A stretch of 64,000 nucleotides of DNA from CAG-1138 sp964495385 (GTDB lineage Bacteria; Bacillota; Clostridia; Christensenellales; CAG-917): contig CAZBVO010000001.1 in the NCBI GenBank assembly GCA_964495385.1, positions 1 through 64,000 on the forward strand. Reading direction: 5' to 3'. The position numbers and the translations under genes are program-made. The notes beneath the pieces are model-generated. The model was not told where the DNA came from. It saw only the letters and a list, made by a program, of their open reading frames with translations, and did no database searches. Below are positions 1 through 8,116 of the stretch, piece by piece; the stretch's first letter is position 1; each line of letters opens with the position of its first letter.

Positions 1-23
1 AAGCGAGGGTTTGGATTGTTTTT

Positions 24-2060
24 TTAAATAACTTCTTTGCCCAAAAGACGTCTTACCCAGTTTTTGAACGCAACGTCCGTTCTGTCGTAGATCGGGGTGA
101 TTTCTCTGTGATCGTCTTGCACCGAAACTTTGTAAGCATACCAACCGTAAAGAACGGTGAGGCCTACGGCGATTATGCTTCCGATGATAAGAAGCGCGTT
201 CTTAGCGGCAAAGCCCGTTTCGACGTGAGCCGTTCCGAAAGCGGATTGCAAGTTAAGCAACGAAGCATAGTTCACGAAACCGAGCGTAGCAAACGCAACG
301 AACAAGCCGTAAAAACGTTTGTCGCCGGAAACGATTGCATACACAAGCAACAACGTGAGGCCCGGAACGAGGCTTATAGCGCTCTGGTTCAGGCAGCAGG
401 TGGAAACCGCAACCATAAACAAGCCGGCAAGCATGATAAGTTCGGCACGGTGGCGATTCTTGAAATACAAGAAAATAAGCAACGCCGCCAAAGCTATCAT
501 AAACAACACGTTCAAAACAAGCGCAACGGTGTTCACCGCTCTTCCGTCGTTAAGACCGAAGGTTGCGTAAAGGTTGAATGCGTTGTCTACGCAAATTTGA
601 CCTTTGAACAGAAGTTTCCAATAAATCGCAAAAGTGTTGAGCGGATTTTTGACGTTCATAGGAATGCCCAAAGCAAACCAACCGACAAAAGTAGCCGCCG
701 CACCGATGCAAACTTTTTTGAGTGCCTCTTTGTCCTTGACTGCCATATACACGGCATAGGTCAAAACGAAAGGAATCAAAACTATTGCTTTTTCCGTCAA
801 AAGGAACGCAAGCCCTGCACTGACGAACATGCCGACGTATTTTTTGTCCAAAAGCATCATAACGGTGATCACGGCAAGCATGGTCAACACCGAAATTTCC
901 ATACCGCTTTGAGCGGATACGGTGAAGGTCAACGGAAGGAATGCATAAAGCAAGGAATACAAGCCCGCAGACTTTTCGTTGCCGTACTTTCTGGCCAAAA
1001 CGTAAATGCAATAAACGGTGACGACTTCGCACAACACCGCCGGAGCGCTTGCAAGCACTGCAATGCCAACGGTTCCGTTCACTTTCAAAAGTGCGGCGAT
1101 TTTGGCAACGGACCACATAATAAACATGGAACCCGGAGCCATAGCGTCAACCTTTGTAGAGTAAACGTTATCGAGCGAAACCTTGCCCAAAAGTTTGACG
1201 TCGTCCACAAGATGAGATGCGATATGATTGTCGGCAAACACGAAGTAAGACAGCAAGAACCTTACCACGAAGGTGCTTACGAGGCTTACCGCCAAAGCGA
1301 CGTAACTGTTGCCGAAAAGCGGTTTGTCGGTGCCGTTTTCGCCCTCTTTTGCATAGAAACGACGAATTGCCACGTACACGGCGATGCCCAAAACCACGGT
1401 GAATACGGACAGCAAAACGTTGTACCAAACACCTGCGGTGCTTTTGCCTGCGTTTTCAGCCTTGTATTGCTTGATTTTGAGGACTTCTGCCCCGCTCGGC
1501 GCCGATTCGACGCGCTGAACGGAAACGTTGTCGAACATAACCACACCGGTTGCCTTTGCACTTTCGCCGCCCAAGCAAAGCATCAGGTCGGTGGTGTCGC
1601 CGTCCTTAACTTTGAAGTAAACTTCGTAAGTGTGCCAAAGGTTGTCGGCCTCGCTTATGCTGACAAGCGGAGTGTTGACGTTGGTGCCGAGTTTGACGCT
1701 TACCGCACCGTCGGACGATGAAGTCAGACTTGTGACTTTTATGTCGATTTTGAGGCAGTATGTTGCGCCGTTGTCAACGGCAAAGGTCTGGTACATATAG
1801 GCATAGTCCGACTTGCTTGCCGTGATTTTGCCTACGTTTTTGTGAGTGCCGTCGCTGGATTCGCTGAGAGTAACCTGCTGAACGGATGCCGTCGAGGTTT
1901 TGCTCTTCCAATGACTGCTGGCCAAGGACGACTCGAACGAACCGTACTGCACAAGCTCGCTTTTTTCGCCGTAAACGACGTTATCGTCGTCACAGGCAGC
2001 GAGCGAAATGACCATACCCGCCACTACCAACAACAGCAGAACTGCGGTAAATTTTTTCAT
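24..2060 (-). CDS. lipoprotein / GT-C-type membrane glycosyltransferase-like fusion
   Basis: 678 residues. The N-terminus is a lipoprotein signal with a lipobox (LAAC, Cys near residue 23). Residues ~38-185 look like a beta-sandwich carbohydrate-binding domain (GSFESS...W, VMFDNVSV, as in CBM4/9-like modules). A first membrane segment is near 213-232, and ~10 more hydrophobic segments run to ~650. The loop after the first polytopic helix carries DD..., then DAMAPGSMFIMW, resembling the DYPPG loop of Gpi18/GT-C mannosyltransferases. It probably transfers sugar from a polyprenyl-phosphate donor outside the membrane; the acceptor is unknown. It follows rplS by 5 nt and may share its transcript. 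Fusion of a lipidated domain to a GT-C core is unusual. The family call is by pattern only. Confidence 0.6.
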   Translation of the reverse strand: MKKFTAVLLLLVVAGMVISLAACDDDNVVYGEKSELVQYGSFESSLASSHWKSKTSTASVQQVTLSESSDGTHKNVGKITASKSDYAYMYQTFAVDNGATYCLKIDIKVTSLTSSSDGAVSVKLGTNVNTPLVSISEADNLWHTYEVYFKVKDGDTTDLMLCLGGESAKATGVVMFDNVSVQRVESAPSGAEVLKIKQYKAENAGKSTAGVWYNVLLSVFTVVLGIAVYVAIRRFYAKEGENGTDKPLFGNSYVALAVSLVSTFVVRFLLSYFVFADNHIASHLVDDVKLLGKVSLDNVYSTKVDAMAPGSMFIMWSVAKIAALLKVNGTVGIAVLASAPAVLCEVVTVYCIYVLARKYGNEKSAGLYSLLYAFLPLTFTVSAQSGMEISVLTMLAVITVMMLLDKKYVGMFVSAGLAFLLTEKAIVLIPFVLTYAVYMAVKDKEALKKVCIGAAATFVGWFALGIPMNVKNPLNTFAIYWKLLFKGQICVDNAFNLYATFGLNDGRAVNTVALVLNVLFMIALAALLIFLYFKNRHRAELIMLAGLFMVAVSTCCLNQSAISLVPGLTLLLVYAIVSGDKRFYGLFVAFATLGFVNYASLLNLQSAFGTAHVETGFAAKNALLIIGSIIAVGLTVLYGWYAYKVSVQDDHREITPIYDRTDVAFKNWVRRLLGKEVI

Positions 2061-2065
2061 TTTCG

Positions 2066-2413
2066 TTATCTCTTGATTTCTTTGACTTTTGCTGCCTTAC
2101 CCTTGCGATCACGCAAATAGTAAAGTTTTGCACGGCGAACGCGACCGCGTCTGACGATTTCGATCCTGTCGATTTTCGGGCTGTTAAGCGGGAAAGTCCT
2201 TTCTACGCCGATGCCGTAGCAGATACGACGAACGGTGAAAGTTTCACGAATGCCGCCGTTCTTTCTTGCGATGACGGTGCCTTCGTAAGCTTGAAGACGT
2301 TCCTTGTTGCCTTCAACGACTTTTACGAAAACCTTTACGGTGTCGCCTACGTTGAACTTAGGCAGGTCCTTGCGAATACCTTCGCTTTCAATTAAATCGA
2401 TAATGTTGCTCAT
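2066..2413 (-). CDS. rplS: 50S ribosomal protein L19
   Basis: 115 residues, the normal length for L19, which sits at the 30S-50S interface. Diagnostic stretches are FNVGDTVKVFVKVVEGNKER near the N-terminus, then RRICYGIGVERTFPLNSP and a basic C-terminus. A good SD (GGAGG) precedes the ATG. In Bacillus rplS is next to trmD; here it has moved downstream of yraN and has its own promoter and a ~70-nt leader. L19 leaders are known regulatory RNAs in Firmicutes; whether this one is such an element needs a covariance-model search. Confidence 0.97.
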   Translation of the reverse strand: MSNIIDLIESEGIRKDLPKFNVGDTVKVFVKVVEGNKERLQAYEGTVIARKNGGIRETFTVRRICYGIGVERTFPLNSPKIDRIEIVRRGRVRRAKLYYLRDRKGKAAKVKEIKR

Positions 2414-2487
2414 TTGACTTTACCTCCAAAATTTACTAAGCGTTCATGCCCTGTCGGCAGAGGACCGCCCGAAGTCATAATGCAGAT

Positions 2488-2516
2488 ATTTTAGCATAAA
2501 ATATAAAAACCGACAA
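2488..2516 (-). promoter_or_regulatory. SigA-type promoter of rplS
   Basis: Minus strand: TTGTCG, 17-bp spacer, TAAAAT, with an extended -10 TG (TGCTAAAAT). The -35 hexamer lies inside the 3' arm of the upstream terminator hairpin. Confidence 0.75.
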
Positions 2517-2536
2517 GCGTTTTGACGGGCTGTCGG
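2510..2536 (-). terminator. terminator ending the ylxM-to-yraN operon
   Basis: Minus strand hairpin CCGAC-AGC ... GCT-T-GTCGG followed by TTTTTATATTTT. The 3' arm doubles as the -35 of the rplS promoter. The opposite strand also ends in A/T-rich sequence. Confidence 0.7.
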
Positions 2537-2557
2537 CAAAAAAATAAATTTTTTTTA

Positions 2558-2896
2558 TCAAAAAGCATTGGCAACGTACTCTATCTCGTCGCCTATCACC
2601 GCTACGGCATCGAAACGCAGGTCTCTGCCGAACAAACGGTGCCGCATAACGTACTCCTCCGCCATGCGCCTGTACTTGTATTGTTTGCGCTCGTCGATGG
2701 CCTCGAACGGATGCCCGAAACGCAAACTGCTTCTCGTTTTGACTTCGACAAAAACCAGAACGTTGCCGTCGGTGCAAATTACGTCTATTTCGCCCATAGT
2801 CATCCTGACGTTTTGCGCAACGATTTTAAATCCCTTTTTTTTTAGGAACTCGACGGCCAGTTCTTCGCCGCTTATTCCCTCTTTTCTCGACGACAT
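2558..2896 (-). CDS. yraN: YraN/UPF0102 family endonuclease-like protein
   Basis: 112 residues, normal for UPF0102. The fold is restriction-endonuclease-like, with the active-site pattern GEIDVI ... FVEVKTR (acidic residue, then E-x-K) near residues 30-55. The biological role is unsettled; some members bind Holliday junctions. It starts immediately after the rnhB stop (1 nt apart), consistent with the usual rnhB-yraN pairing. It is the last gene of the ribosome-maturation operon. Confidence 0.88.
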   Translation of the reverse strand: MSSRKEGISGEELAVEFLKKKGFKIVAQNVRMTMGEIDVICTDGNVLVFVEVKTRSSLRFGHPFEAIDERKQYKYRRMAEEYVMRHRLFGRDLRFDAVAVIGDEIEYVANAF

Positions 2897-3520
2897 TCAA
2901 TCCTCCGAAACAAAGTTTTTTATAAAAGTTTTGCGATGAATCGGCGTCGGGCCGAACTCCTTAACGGCGGCAATGTGTTTAGCACTGCCGTAGCCCTTGT
3001 TGGACGCAAAGCCGTACTCGGGAAAAACTTTGTCGTATTCGACCATAAGTCTGTCTCGGTGAACTTTTGCCAAAATGGATGCCGCACCTATCGAATAGCT
3101 TAATGCGTCTCCGTGAATTATCGAGTGCGTCGGGTAAGGAAGTTGCAAATCTACGGCGTCTATCAAAACGACGTCGGGTTTTACGCTCAAACCGCAAACC
3201 GCCTGTTTCATTGCCTCTTTTGTGGCGTTTAAAATGTTTATTTCGTCAATAACCCCGTTGTCAAGGCTTACGATGTTGTAACAAACGGCGGCCTCGCGAA
3301 TTTTGTCGAACAAGGCTTCGCGACGTTTTTCGGTAAGCTTTTTGCTGTCGTTTACGCCTTCAACCAAATTGTCCAAATCCATGATTACCGCACACACCGT
3401 AACCGGGCCTGCCAACGGGCCGCGCCCCACTTCGTCGACGCCGCAAACGTAGCGGTACCCCTTTTGCCTGTAAAAATTTTCGTAGGTCAACAGGGTTTGT
3501 ATATCGGTTTGTTGTTTCAT
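2897..3520 (-). CDS. rnhB: ribonuclease HII
   Basis: 207 residues. It removes RNA from RNA-DNA hybrids and single ribonucleotides from DNA. The DEDD-type metal site is visible: GVDEVGRGPLAGPV (Asp, Glu) near residue 25, VLIDA near 120, and GDALSYSIGAASILAKVHRD near 140. Its ATG overlaps the rbgA stop (4 nt), so it is translationally coupled. This order matches the Bacillus ylqF-rnhB neighbourhood. Confidence 0.96.
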   Translation of the reverse strand: MKQQTDIQTLLTYENFYRQKGYRYVCGVDEVGRGPLAGPVTVCAVIMDLDNLVEGVNDSKKLTEKRREALFDKIREAAVCYNIVSLDNGVIDEINILNATKEAMKQAVCGLSVKPDVVLIDAVDLQLPYPTHSIIHGDALSYSIGAASILAKVHRDRLMVEYDKVFPEYGFASNKGYGSAKHIAAVKEFGPTPIHRKTFIKNFVSED

Positions 3521-4374
3521 TTCTTTTCTCCGACGGGGTATTCCAAAATAATTTTTCCGAGCCGCTGTTTCCTGAAATCGTCCAGCACAGCCGCAGCAGT
3601 ACGGTCGTAGTCGGTTTCGCCGCCTCTTACGACGTATCCCCTCGCCCTTGCTATCTGTTCGTAAATCTCAAGTGGCGTTTGGGCCAAAGCGTCCAATTTG
3701 TAACGCTCGACCAAATTTTCGGGATAGTGTTTTTGCATAAATTCCAAAAAGAACAGGCATATTTCGTTTTTGTCGACAACGTCGTCCTTGATGCTGCCGA
3801 TGTAAACGAGGTGCTTTGCAAGCTCCTGATCCTCGAAACTCGGCCACAGAGTGCCCGGAGTGTCCAAAAGATCGATGCCCTTCGACACCGAAACCCATTG
3901 TTGCCCTTTGGTTACGCCCGGTCTGTCGCCCGTTACGGTTTTTTTGCCGCTGCAAAGGCTGTTTATGAGCGTGGATTTGCCACCGTTCGGTATGCCCAAA
4001 ACCATGGCTCGGATGCTTGTGTTGACGCCCTTATTCAAGTAGTTTTGAATTTTTGCCGAACACAGTTCCTTTATTTTTGAAATTATAAGTCCGCTTTCCT
4101 TTCCTGCCGCGCTGTTGGCCTTTACGTAGGTTTTACCCTGTGCGTCGAAAAAGTCGCACCACGGTTTGAGCATACCCGGCTCCACCGTGTCGGCCTTGTT
4201 GAAAACGTACAAAACGGGCTTGTTTTTTATTATCGAATCGAACTTCGGATTTATGCAGGCGTTTATGGCTCTGCTGTCCAAAACGTATATGACGACGTCG
4301 CACTTTTTAACGTTGGCTTCCATTTCGCGAGTCGCCTTGGTCATATGCCCCGGATACCACTGAATAATGGCCAT
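3517..4374 (-). CDS. rbgA: ribosome biogenesis GTPase RbgA (YlqF)
   Basis: 285 residues from the ATG at 4374. I chose this start because it overlaps the trmD stop (ATGA) and gives the canonical N-terminus MAIIQWYPGHMTKA. It is a circularly permuted GTPase: G4 NKAD at 59-62, then G1 GIPNGGKST at 127-135, then G3 DTPG at 171-174. RbgA assists late 50S assembly (L16 incorporation). The G1 loop reads PNGGKS where most members have PNVGKS, a mild variant that keeps the Lys-Ser. Confidence 0.96.
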   Translation of the reverse strand: MAIIQWYPGHMTKATREMEANVKKCDVVIYVLDSRAINACINPKFDSIIKNKPVLYVFNKADTVEPGMLKPWCDFFDAQGKTYVKANSAAGKESGLIISKIKELCSAKIQNYLNKGVNTSIRAMVLGIPNGGKSTLINSLCSGKKTVTGDRPGVTKGQQWVSVSKGIDLLDTPGTLWPSFEDQELAKHLVYIGSIKDDVVDKNEICLFFLEFMQKHYPENLVERYKLDALAQTPLEIYEQIARARGYVVRGGETDYDRTAAAVLDDFRKQRLGKIILEYPVGEKK

Positions 4375-5054
4375 CACTCGCCCTCCTTCAACAAATCGGG
4401 CCTGCGTTCGCGCGTTATTTCCAAAGCTTTTTGCATGCGCCACTCGTCAACCAAGCGGTGATTTCCGCTGACAAGCACGTCCGGCACTTCGATCCCCATA
4501 TAATTTTGCGGCCTCGTGTACTGCGGATATTCCAACAAACCCGCGCTGAAACTTTCCTCTTCGGTGGATTGTTCGCTGCCAAGCACCTGCGGAACGTATC
4601 TTACAACCGCATTCAACGTAACCAATGCCGCCAAATCGCCGCTGGTCAAAACGTAGTCGCCGATTGAAAGTTCCTCGTCGATATCCATGTCGATTACGCG
4701 CTGATCCACGCCTTCGTAGCTGCCGCACAAAAACAGCAGATTTTGTTTTTTAGAAAGTTCAACCACTTTCTTCTGAGTCAAAACCTGTCCGCGCGGAGAC
4801 ATATAAATTCGCGTGCATTTATGCTCGGGATCGACCGCCGAAATTGCCTTGTGTATCGGATCGGGAGTCATAACCATGCCTGCGCCGCCTCCGAAAGGAT
4901 AATCGTCGCAACGTTTGTGTTTGTCTTCGCTGTAATCGCGGATGTTTACCACTTCCACGCCAAAAAGACCGCGCTCGACGGCCTTTCCGACAATACCGCT
5001 GTGAAGCACGGAATAAACTTCCGGAAACAAGGTGAGAATTTTAAAATCAATCAT
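4374..5054 (-). CDS. trmD: tRNA (guanine-37-N1)-methyltransferase
   Basis: 226 residues. It methylates G37 of tRNAs with AdoMet to prevent +1 frameshifting. SPOUT trefoil-knot landmarks are PFGGGAGMVM (~59-68), GSYEGVDQRV (~112-121), SIGDYVLTSGD (~132-142), and the C-terminal tRNA-contact region RPDLL. The start overlaps rimM by 8 nt and the stop overlaps rbgA, so the cluster is coupled. Confidence 0.97.
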   Translation of the reverse strand: MIDFKILTLFPEVYSVLHSGIVGKAVERGLFGVEVVNIRDYSEDKHKRCDDYPFGGGAGMVMTPDPIHKAISAVDPEHKCTRIYMSPRGQVLTQKKVVELSKKQNLLFLCGSYEGVDQRVIDMDIDEELSIGDYVLTSGDLAALVTLNAVVRYVPQVLGSEQSTEEESFSAGLLEYPQYTRPQNYMGIEVPDVLVSGNHRLVDEWRMQKALEITRERRPDLLKEGE

Positions 5055-5547
5055 ATACGGCCAGACGCTCGAACGCCGCTGAATTTAAGGTTATTTTTTT
5101 GTTTTCGACGTCGACGTTTTCAAGTATGCCTTCGGCCGACGGAAACATTATTTTGCCGTCGTCTAAAACGTAAACGTCAACCGGCGCATTTTGATTTACG
5201 TCGGTGACTTTGCCGATTCGCTTGCCGTCCAAAAACACCTCGCAACCTATCACGTCAACGATGAAGTAACGCCCTTTCGGAAGTTTAACCGCTTCCGCTC
5301 GAGGCACGCTTATCACCTGTCCTGCAAGTGTTTCGGCGTCGTTTCGGGTGGCGCATTCGACAAATTTGATGTAAATAAAACGATCGTCAAAACGCAAAAA
5401 ATCGATGTTCAAAGGTCTGTTTTGACCTATAAACACCGTTTTAAGCTTTTTGAAACGTTGCGCATCATCGGTCAGGGGTTCGACTTTAACTTCGCCCCTG
5501 ATGCCCTGCGCCTTCAATATTTTTCCAACCGCAATAAAGTCAGTCAT
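5047..5547 (-). CDS. rimM: 16S rRNA processing protein RimM
   Basis: 166 residues. It is a 30S maturation factor that binds S19. The N-terminal RimM domain has GKILKAQGIRGEVKV, followed by a PRC-barrel domain (RYFIVDVIGCEVF ... IGKVTDV). Its ATG overlaps the khpA stop (TAATG), and its 3' end overlaps trmD. Confidence 0.95.
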   Translation of the reverse strand: MTDFIAVGKILKAQGIRGEVKVEPLTDDAQRFKKLKTVFIGQNRPLNIDFLRFDDRFIYIKFVECATRNDAETLAGQVISVPRAEAVKLPKGRYFIVDVIGCEVFLDGKRIGKVTDVNQNAPVDVYVLDDGKIMFPSAEGILENVDVENKKITLNSAAFERLAVYD

Positions 5548-5780
5548 TACTTTTCGTTGATGGTGACGACGTAACGTTTGCCGGTTTTGTTTCCGCCTGC
5601 TTTTACCAGCGTGCGGATTGCCTTTGCAATGCGTCCCTGCTTGCCGATAATCTTACCGATGTCGCTTTTCGGCGCGGTGATGATTATTTCGGAATTGTTG
5701 TCGTTTTCGATAAGTTCTACGTCGATGTTTTCCGCGTCGTCAGCAAGGTTTGCTACTATAAACTGAACCAAATCCTGCAT
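5547..5780 (-). CDS. khpA: KH-domain RNA-binding protein KhpA (YlqC)
   Basis: 77 residues, a single KH domain with the GXXG loop IIGKQGR near residues 43-49. In Firmicutes KhpA pairs with KhpB/Jag and binds many RNAs, affecting cell elongation and sporulation. It lies between rpsP (15 nt upstream) and rimM, as in Bacillus. Confidence 0.94.
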   Translation of the reverse strand: MQDLVQFIVANLADDAENIDVELIENDNNSEIIITAPKSDIGKIIGKQGRIAKAIRTLVKAGGNKTGKRYVVTINEK

Positions 5781-5795
5781 GCTGAACCTGCCAAA

Positions 5796-6047
5796 CTATT
5801 TGCTTTCGATAACGCCTGCGCTCTTGAGCAAAGAACGAACGGTTTCGGTAGGTTGTGCACCGTTTGCAATCCATTTTTTTGCAACTTCGGTGTCGATTTT
5901 GACAACTGCCGGTTCTTTGGTCGGATCATAGTAACCGATTTGTTCGATATACTGTCCGTCGCGTGCTTTTCTGCCGTCCATAACAACGATACGATAGAAA
6001 GGTGCTTTCTTTGCGCCCATACGAGTGAGTCTGAGTTTAACTGCCAT
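5796..6047 (-). CDS. rpsP: 30S ribosomal protein S16
   Basis: 83 residues, normal length. The N-terminus MAVKLRLTRMGAKKAPFYRI is diagnostic. A strong SD (AAGGAG) lies 8 nt upstream of the ATG. The 70-nt gap to ffh holds two small inverted repeats (near 6064-6078 and 6098-6112) without a T-run, so read-through from ffh is likely. Confidence 0.98.
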   Translation of the reverse strand: MAVKLRLTRMGAKKAPFYRIVVMDGRKARDGQYIEQIGYYDPTKEPAVVKIDTEVAKKWIANGAQPTETVRSLLKSAGVIESK

Positions 6048-6117
6048 TTTTTTCTCCTTTTATCGGCCCTAAGGCCCGTTAGTGTATTTTATATTTTTCA
6101 ACCTAAGGTTGATTTTG

Positions 6118-7446
6118 CTATTTCATCCCCGGGAATCCGCCGCGCATGAAACGTTTTGCGCCCGAACCCGTCATTTGTTTCATCATTTCTTTGGAGGCCT
6201 CGAACTGCTTAAGCATTTGATTTACCTCCTGAATCGAAGTGCCGCTGCCGGCCGCGATTCTCTTGCGTTGCGATGCTTTCAAAATTTCCGGATGCGACCT
6301 TTCGTAAGGCGTCATCGACTGAATTATCGCCTTTGTACGGGTGATTTTGGATTCGTCGATGTCGGCGTTGGCAAGCTTGCCCATGCCCGGAATCATTTTG
6401 AGCATATCTTTTATGCCGCCCATTTTCTTGACGCTGTCAAGCTGGTTCAAATAATCTTGCAAAGTGAAGGATTTTTCCTTCATTTTTTTGGTGAGAGCCA
6501 AGGCCTCCTCTTCCGAAAAAGCGTTTTGCGCCTTCTCGATGAGCGTCAGAACGTCGCCCATGCCGAGGATTCGGCTTGCCATGCGGTCGGGATAAAACGG
6601 TTCGATGTCCTCGGGTTTTTCGCCTATGCCGCAAAACTTGATAGGTTTGCCGGTAACCGCTTTTATCGAAAGCGCCGCACCGCCACGGGTGTCGCCGTCG
6701 AGTTTGGTCAAAATAACGCCCGTTACGTCAAGTTTTTTGTTGAAAGTTTCGGCAACGTTTACGGCATCTTGGCCGGTCATGCTGTCAACTACAAGCAAAA
6801 TTTCCTGCGGGGAAACGGCTTGTTTTACCCTTTGAAGTTCCTCCATCAACTGTTCGTCGATGTGCAAACGGCCCGCCGTGTCGATAATCAACGTGTCGGC
6901 ACCCGTTTTTTGCGCCTCTTCTACGGCCGATTTTGCAATTTTTACGGGATCGATCTGCCCCATCGCAAACACCGGCGTTTTGACTTTTTCCCCGACAACC
7001 TGAAGCTGTTTTATGGCCGCAGGACGGTAGATGTCGCAGGCTGCGAGAAGAACTTTTTTGTTTTGCTTTTTAAGATGCAGCGCCAGTTTGCCGCACATCG
7101 TGGTTTTGCCTGCGCCCTGCAGACCGCACATCATGATGATTGTAGGCGGCTTGGACGACACCGAAAGCTTGGCATTGGTGCTGCCCATAAGGGCAATAAG
7201 CTCCTCATTGACGATTTTTATGATTTGTTGCGCAGGATTCAAACCTTTCAAAATGTCTTCACCGACCGCTTTGTCGGAAACCTTTTGGCAAAAATCCTTT
7301 GCTACGGCATAGTTTACGTCGGCCTCCAAAAGCGCAACCCTGATTTCACGCATGGTTTGCTTGATTTCAAGCTCGGTAACTTTGCCCTTATTTTTCAGTT
7401 TGGAAAAAATGTGGTTGATTTTGTCGCTTAAACTGTCAAATGCCAT
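6118..7446 (-). CDS. ffh: signal recognition particle GTPase Ffh
   Basis: 442 residues. It delivers signal-peptide-bearing ribosomes to FtsY/SecYEG. The N and G domains have G1 GLQGAGKTT, DTAGRLH and TKLDGDTRGG. The M domain follows (MKMIPGMGK-like region near 355) with a Met-rich C-terminus (QTGSGAKRFMRGGFPGMK-like end) that binds signal peptides and 4.5S RNA. It begins 1 nt after the ylxM stop. No SRP RNA gene was recognised in the window. Confidence 0.98.
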   Translation of the reverse strand: MAFDSLSDKINHIFSKLKNKGKVTELEIKQTMREIRVALLEADVNYAVAKDFCQKVSDKAVGEDILKGLNPAQQIIKIVNEELIALMGSTNAKLSVSSKPPTIIMMCGLQGAGKTTMCGKLALHLKKQNKKVLLAACDIYRPAAIKQLQVVGEKVKTPVFAMGQIDPVKIAKSAVEEAQKTGADTLIIDTAGRLHIDEQLMEELQRVKQAVSPQEILLVVDSMTGQDAVNVAETFNKKLDVTGVILTKLDGDTRGGAALSIKAVTGKPIKFCGIGEKPEDIEPFYPDRMASRILGMGDVLTLIEKAQNAFSEEEALALTKKMKEKSFTLQDYLNQLDSVKKMGGIKDMLKMIPGMGKLANADIDESKITRTKAIIQSMTPYERSHPEILKASQRKRIAAGSGTSIQEVNQMLKQFEASKEMMKQMTGSGAKRFMRGGFPGMK

Positions 7447-7447
7447 A

Positions 7448-7768
7448 TTATTCCTCCTCTACAAGTGCGGCCAAAAGCGATTCCGCACCTCTGCTGTCGC
7501 CTTCGCGCAAAAGCGAAAGACACTTTGTTAGCTTGGCTTTTTTTTCAACAAAGCCGAGTTTGCCCTCGAATTCGTTAAGCGAGCGCTCGCCTCTTACGAT
7601 AGCGTCCCTAACGGCCTGACGGGAAATCCCGTACTGTTCGGCAATTTCGTTTAAAGAAACGTCACAATCGTAATAAAGCTCCAAAAACTCCTTTTGCTTG
7701 TCAGTCAAAAGTTCGCCGTAAGCGGCGTTCAAATCGGAATAATTCAGATTTTTTTGAAATTCGATCAT
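7448..7768 (-). CDS. ylxM: YlxM/UPF0122 family helix-turn-helix protein
   Basis: 106 residues. The sigma-70 region-4-like HTH is visible: LTDKQKEFLELYYDCDVSL, then IAEQYGISRQAVRDAI at residues 20-55. It is always paired with ffh in Firmicutes and may modulate SRP. It is the first gene of the operon, with SD GAGGAAG and a strong promoter ~40 nt upstream. Confidence 0.92.
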   Translation of the reverse strand: MIEFQKNLNYSDLNAAYGELLTDKQKEFLELYYDCDVSLNEIAEQYGISRQAVRDAIVRGERSLNEFEGKLGFVEKKAKLTKCLSLLREGDSRGAESLLAALVEEE

Positions 7769-7780
7769 GACTTCCTCGGT

Positions 7781-7800
7781 GTAAAGGCCTCAACCTTTAC
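7781..7800 (-). promoter_or_regulatory. 5'-terminal stem-loop of the ylxM-ffh mRNA
   Basis: Perfect 7-bp stem GTAAAGG / CCTTTAC with a 6-nt loop. It starts within ~2 nt of the predicted transcription start, as expected for an mRNA-stabilising 5' hairpin. Confidence 0.5.
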
Positions 7801-7804
7801 AGAC

Positions 7805-7833
7805 ATCTTACATTTTTTTATCGTCTCTGTCAA
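7805..7833 (-). promoter_or_regulatory. SigA-type promoter of the ylxM-ffh operon
   Basis: Minus strand TTGACA, 17-bp spacer, TAAGAT. Perfect -35 and near-perfect -10; the strongest housekeeping promoter in the window. The gap 7769-8116 also holds the small peptide gene, its promoter and its terminator. The stretch 7834-7947 shows nothing else recognisable. Confidence 0.85.
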
Positions 7834-7947
7834 GCAAAATTCAAGCACGCGGCAAACTTTTTTAATAAAAAAACAATAAAAACAGGCGCCCGAACAAGTT
7901 TTGGCCGCAAAAAAGAATTCGGCAGAGGGACAAATCGGTTTTTCGGC

Positions 7948-7978
7948 AAAAAAACACGGCCGCAAAAATGCGACCGTG
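7948..7978 (-). terminator. terminator of the 19-residue peptide gene
   Basis: Minus strand hairpin CACGGTCGC / GCGGCCGTG (one G-U pair), loop ATTTTT, then seven Ts. It lies 5 nt after the small gene's stop. Confidence 0.85.
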
Positions 7979-7983
7979 AACAG

Positions 7984-8043
7984 TTAGGCCATTTTAACTA
8001 AGGCAACCAATGCAAACGAGGCAACCAAAAATATGAACAACAT
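7984..8043 (-). CDS. 19-residue hydrophobic peptide, single-gene transcript
   Basis: Reads MLFIFLVASFALVALVKMA then stop. An SD (GGAGGG) lies 7 nt before the ATG, a consensus promoter (8061-8089) ends ~17 nt upstream of the gene, and a strong terminator follows within 6 nt. This is a complete independent transcription unit for one membrane-spanning peptide. The size and composition resemble small membrane peptides, including Ibs-type type I toxins, but no antisense RNA promoter is obvious on the other strand. Function unknown. Confidence 0.7.
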   Translation of the reverse strand: MLFIFLVASFALVALVKMA

Positions 8044-8060
8044 TTTTTACCCTCCGTTTT

Positions 8061-8089
8061 ATGATATTTGCGTTTGACGGTTTTGTCAA
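8061..8089 (-). promoter_or_regulatory. SigA-type promoter of the small peptide gene
   Basis: Minus strand TTGACA, 17-bp spacer, TATCAT. A TTTGAC/GTCAAA inverted repeat (6-nt centre) overlaps the -35 and could be an operator. Confidence 0.8.
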
Positions 8090-8116
8090 AAATTCAGTCT
8101 TTTGTGTCAAAAATCA

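Noticed and set aside
6060..6115. terminator between ffh and rpsP
   Set aside because: Two short inverted repeats exist, but neither is followed by a U-tract on the minus strand.
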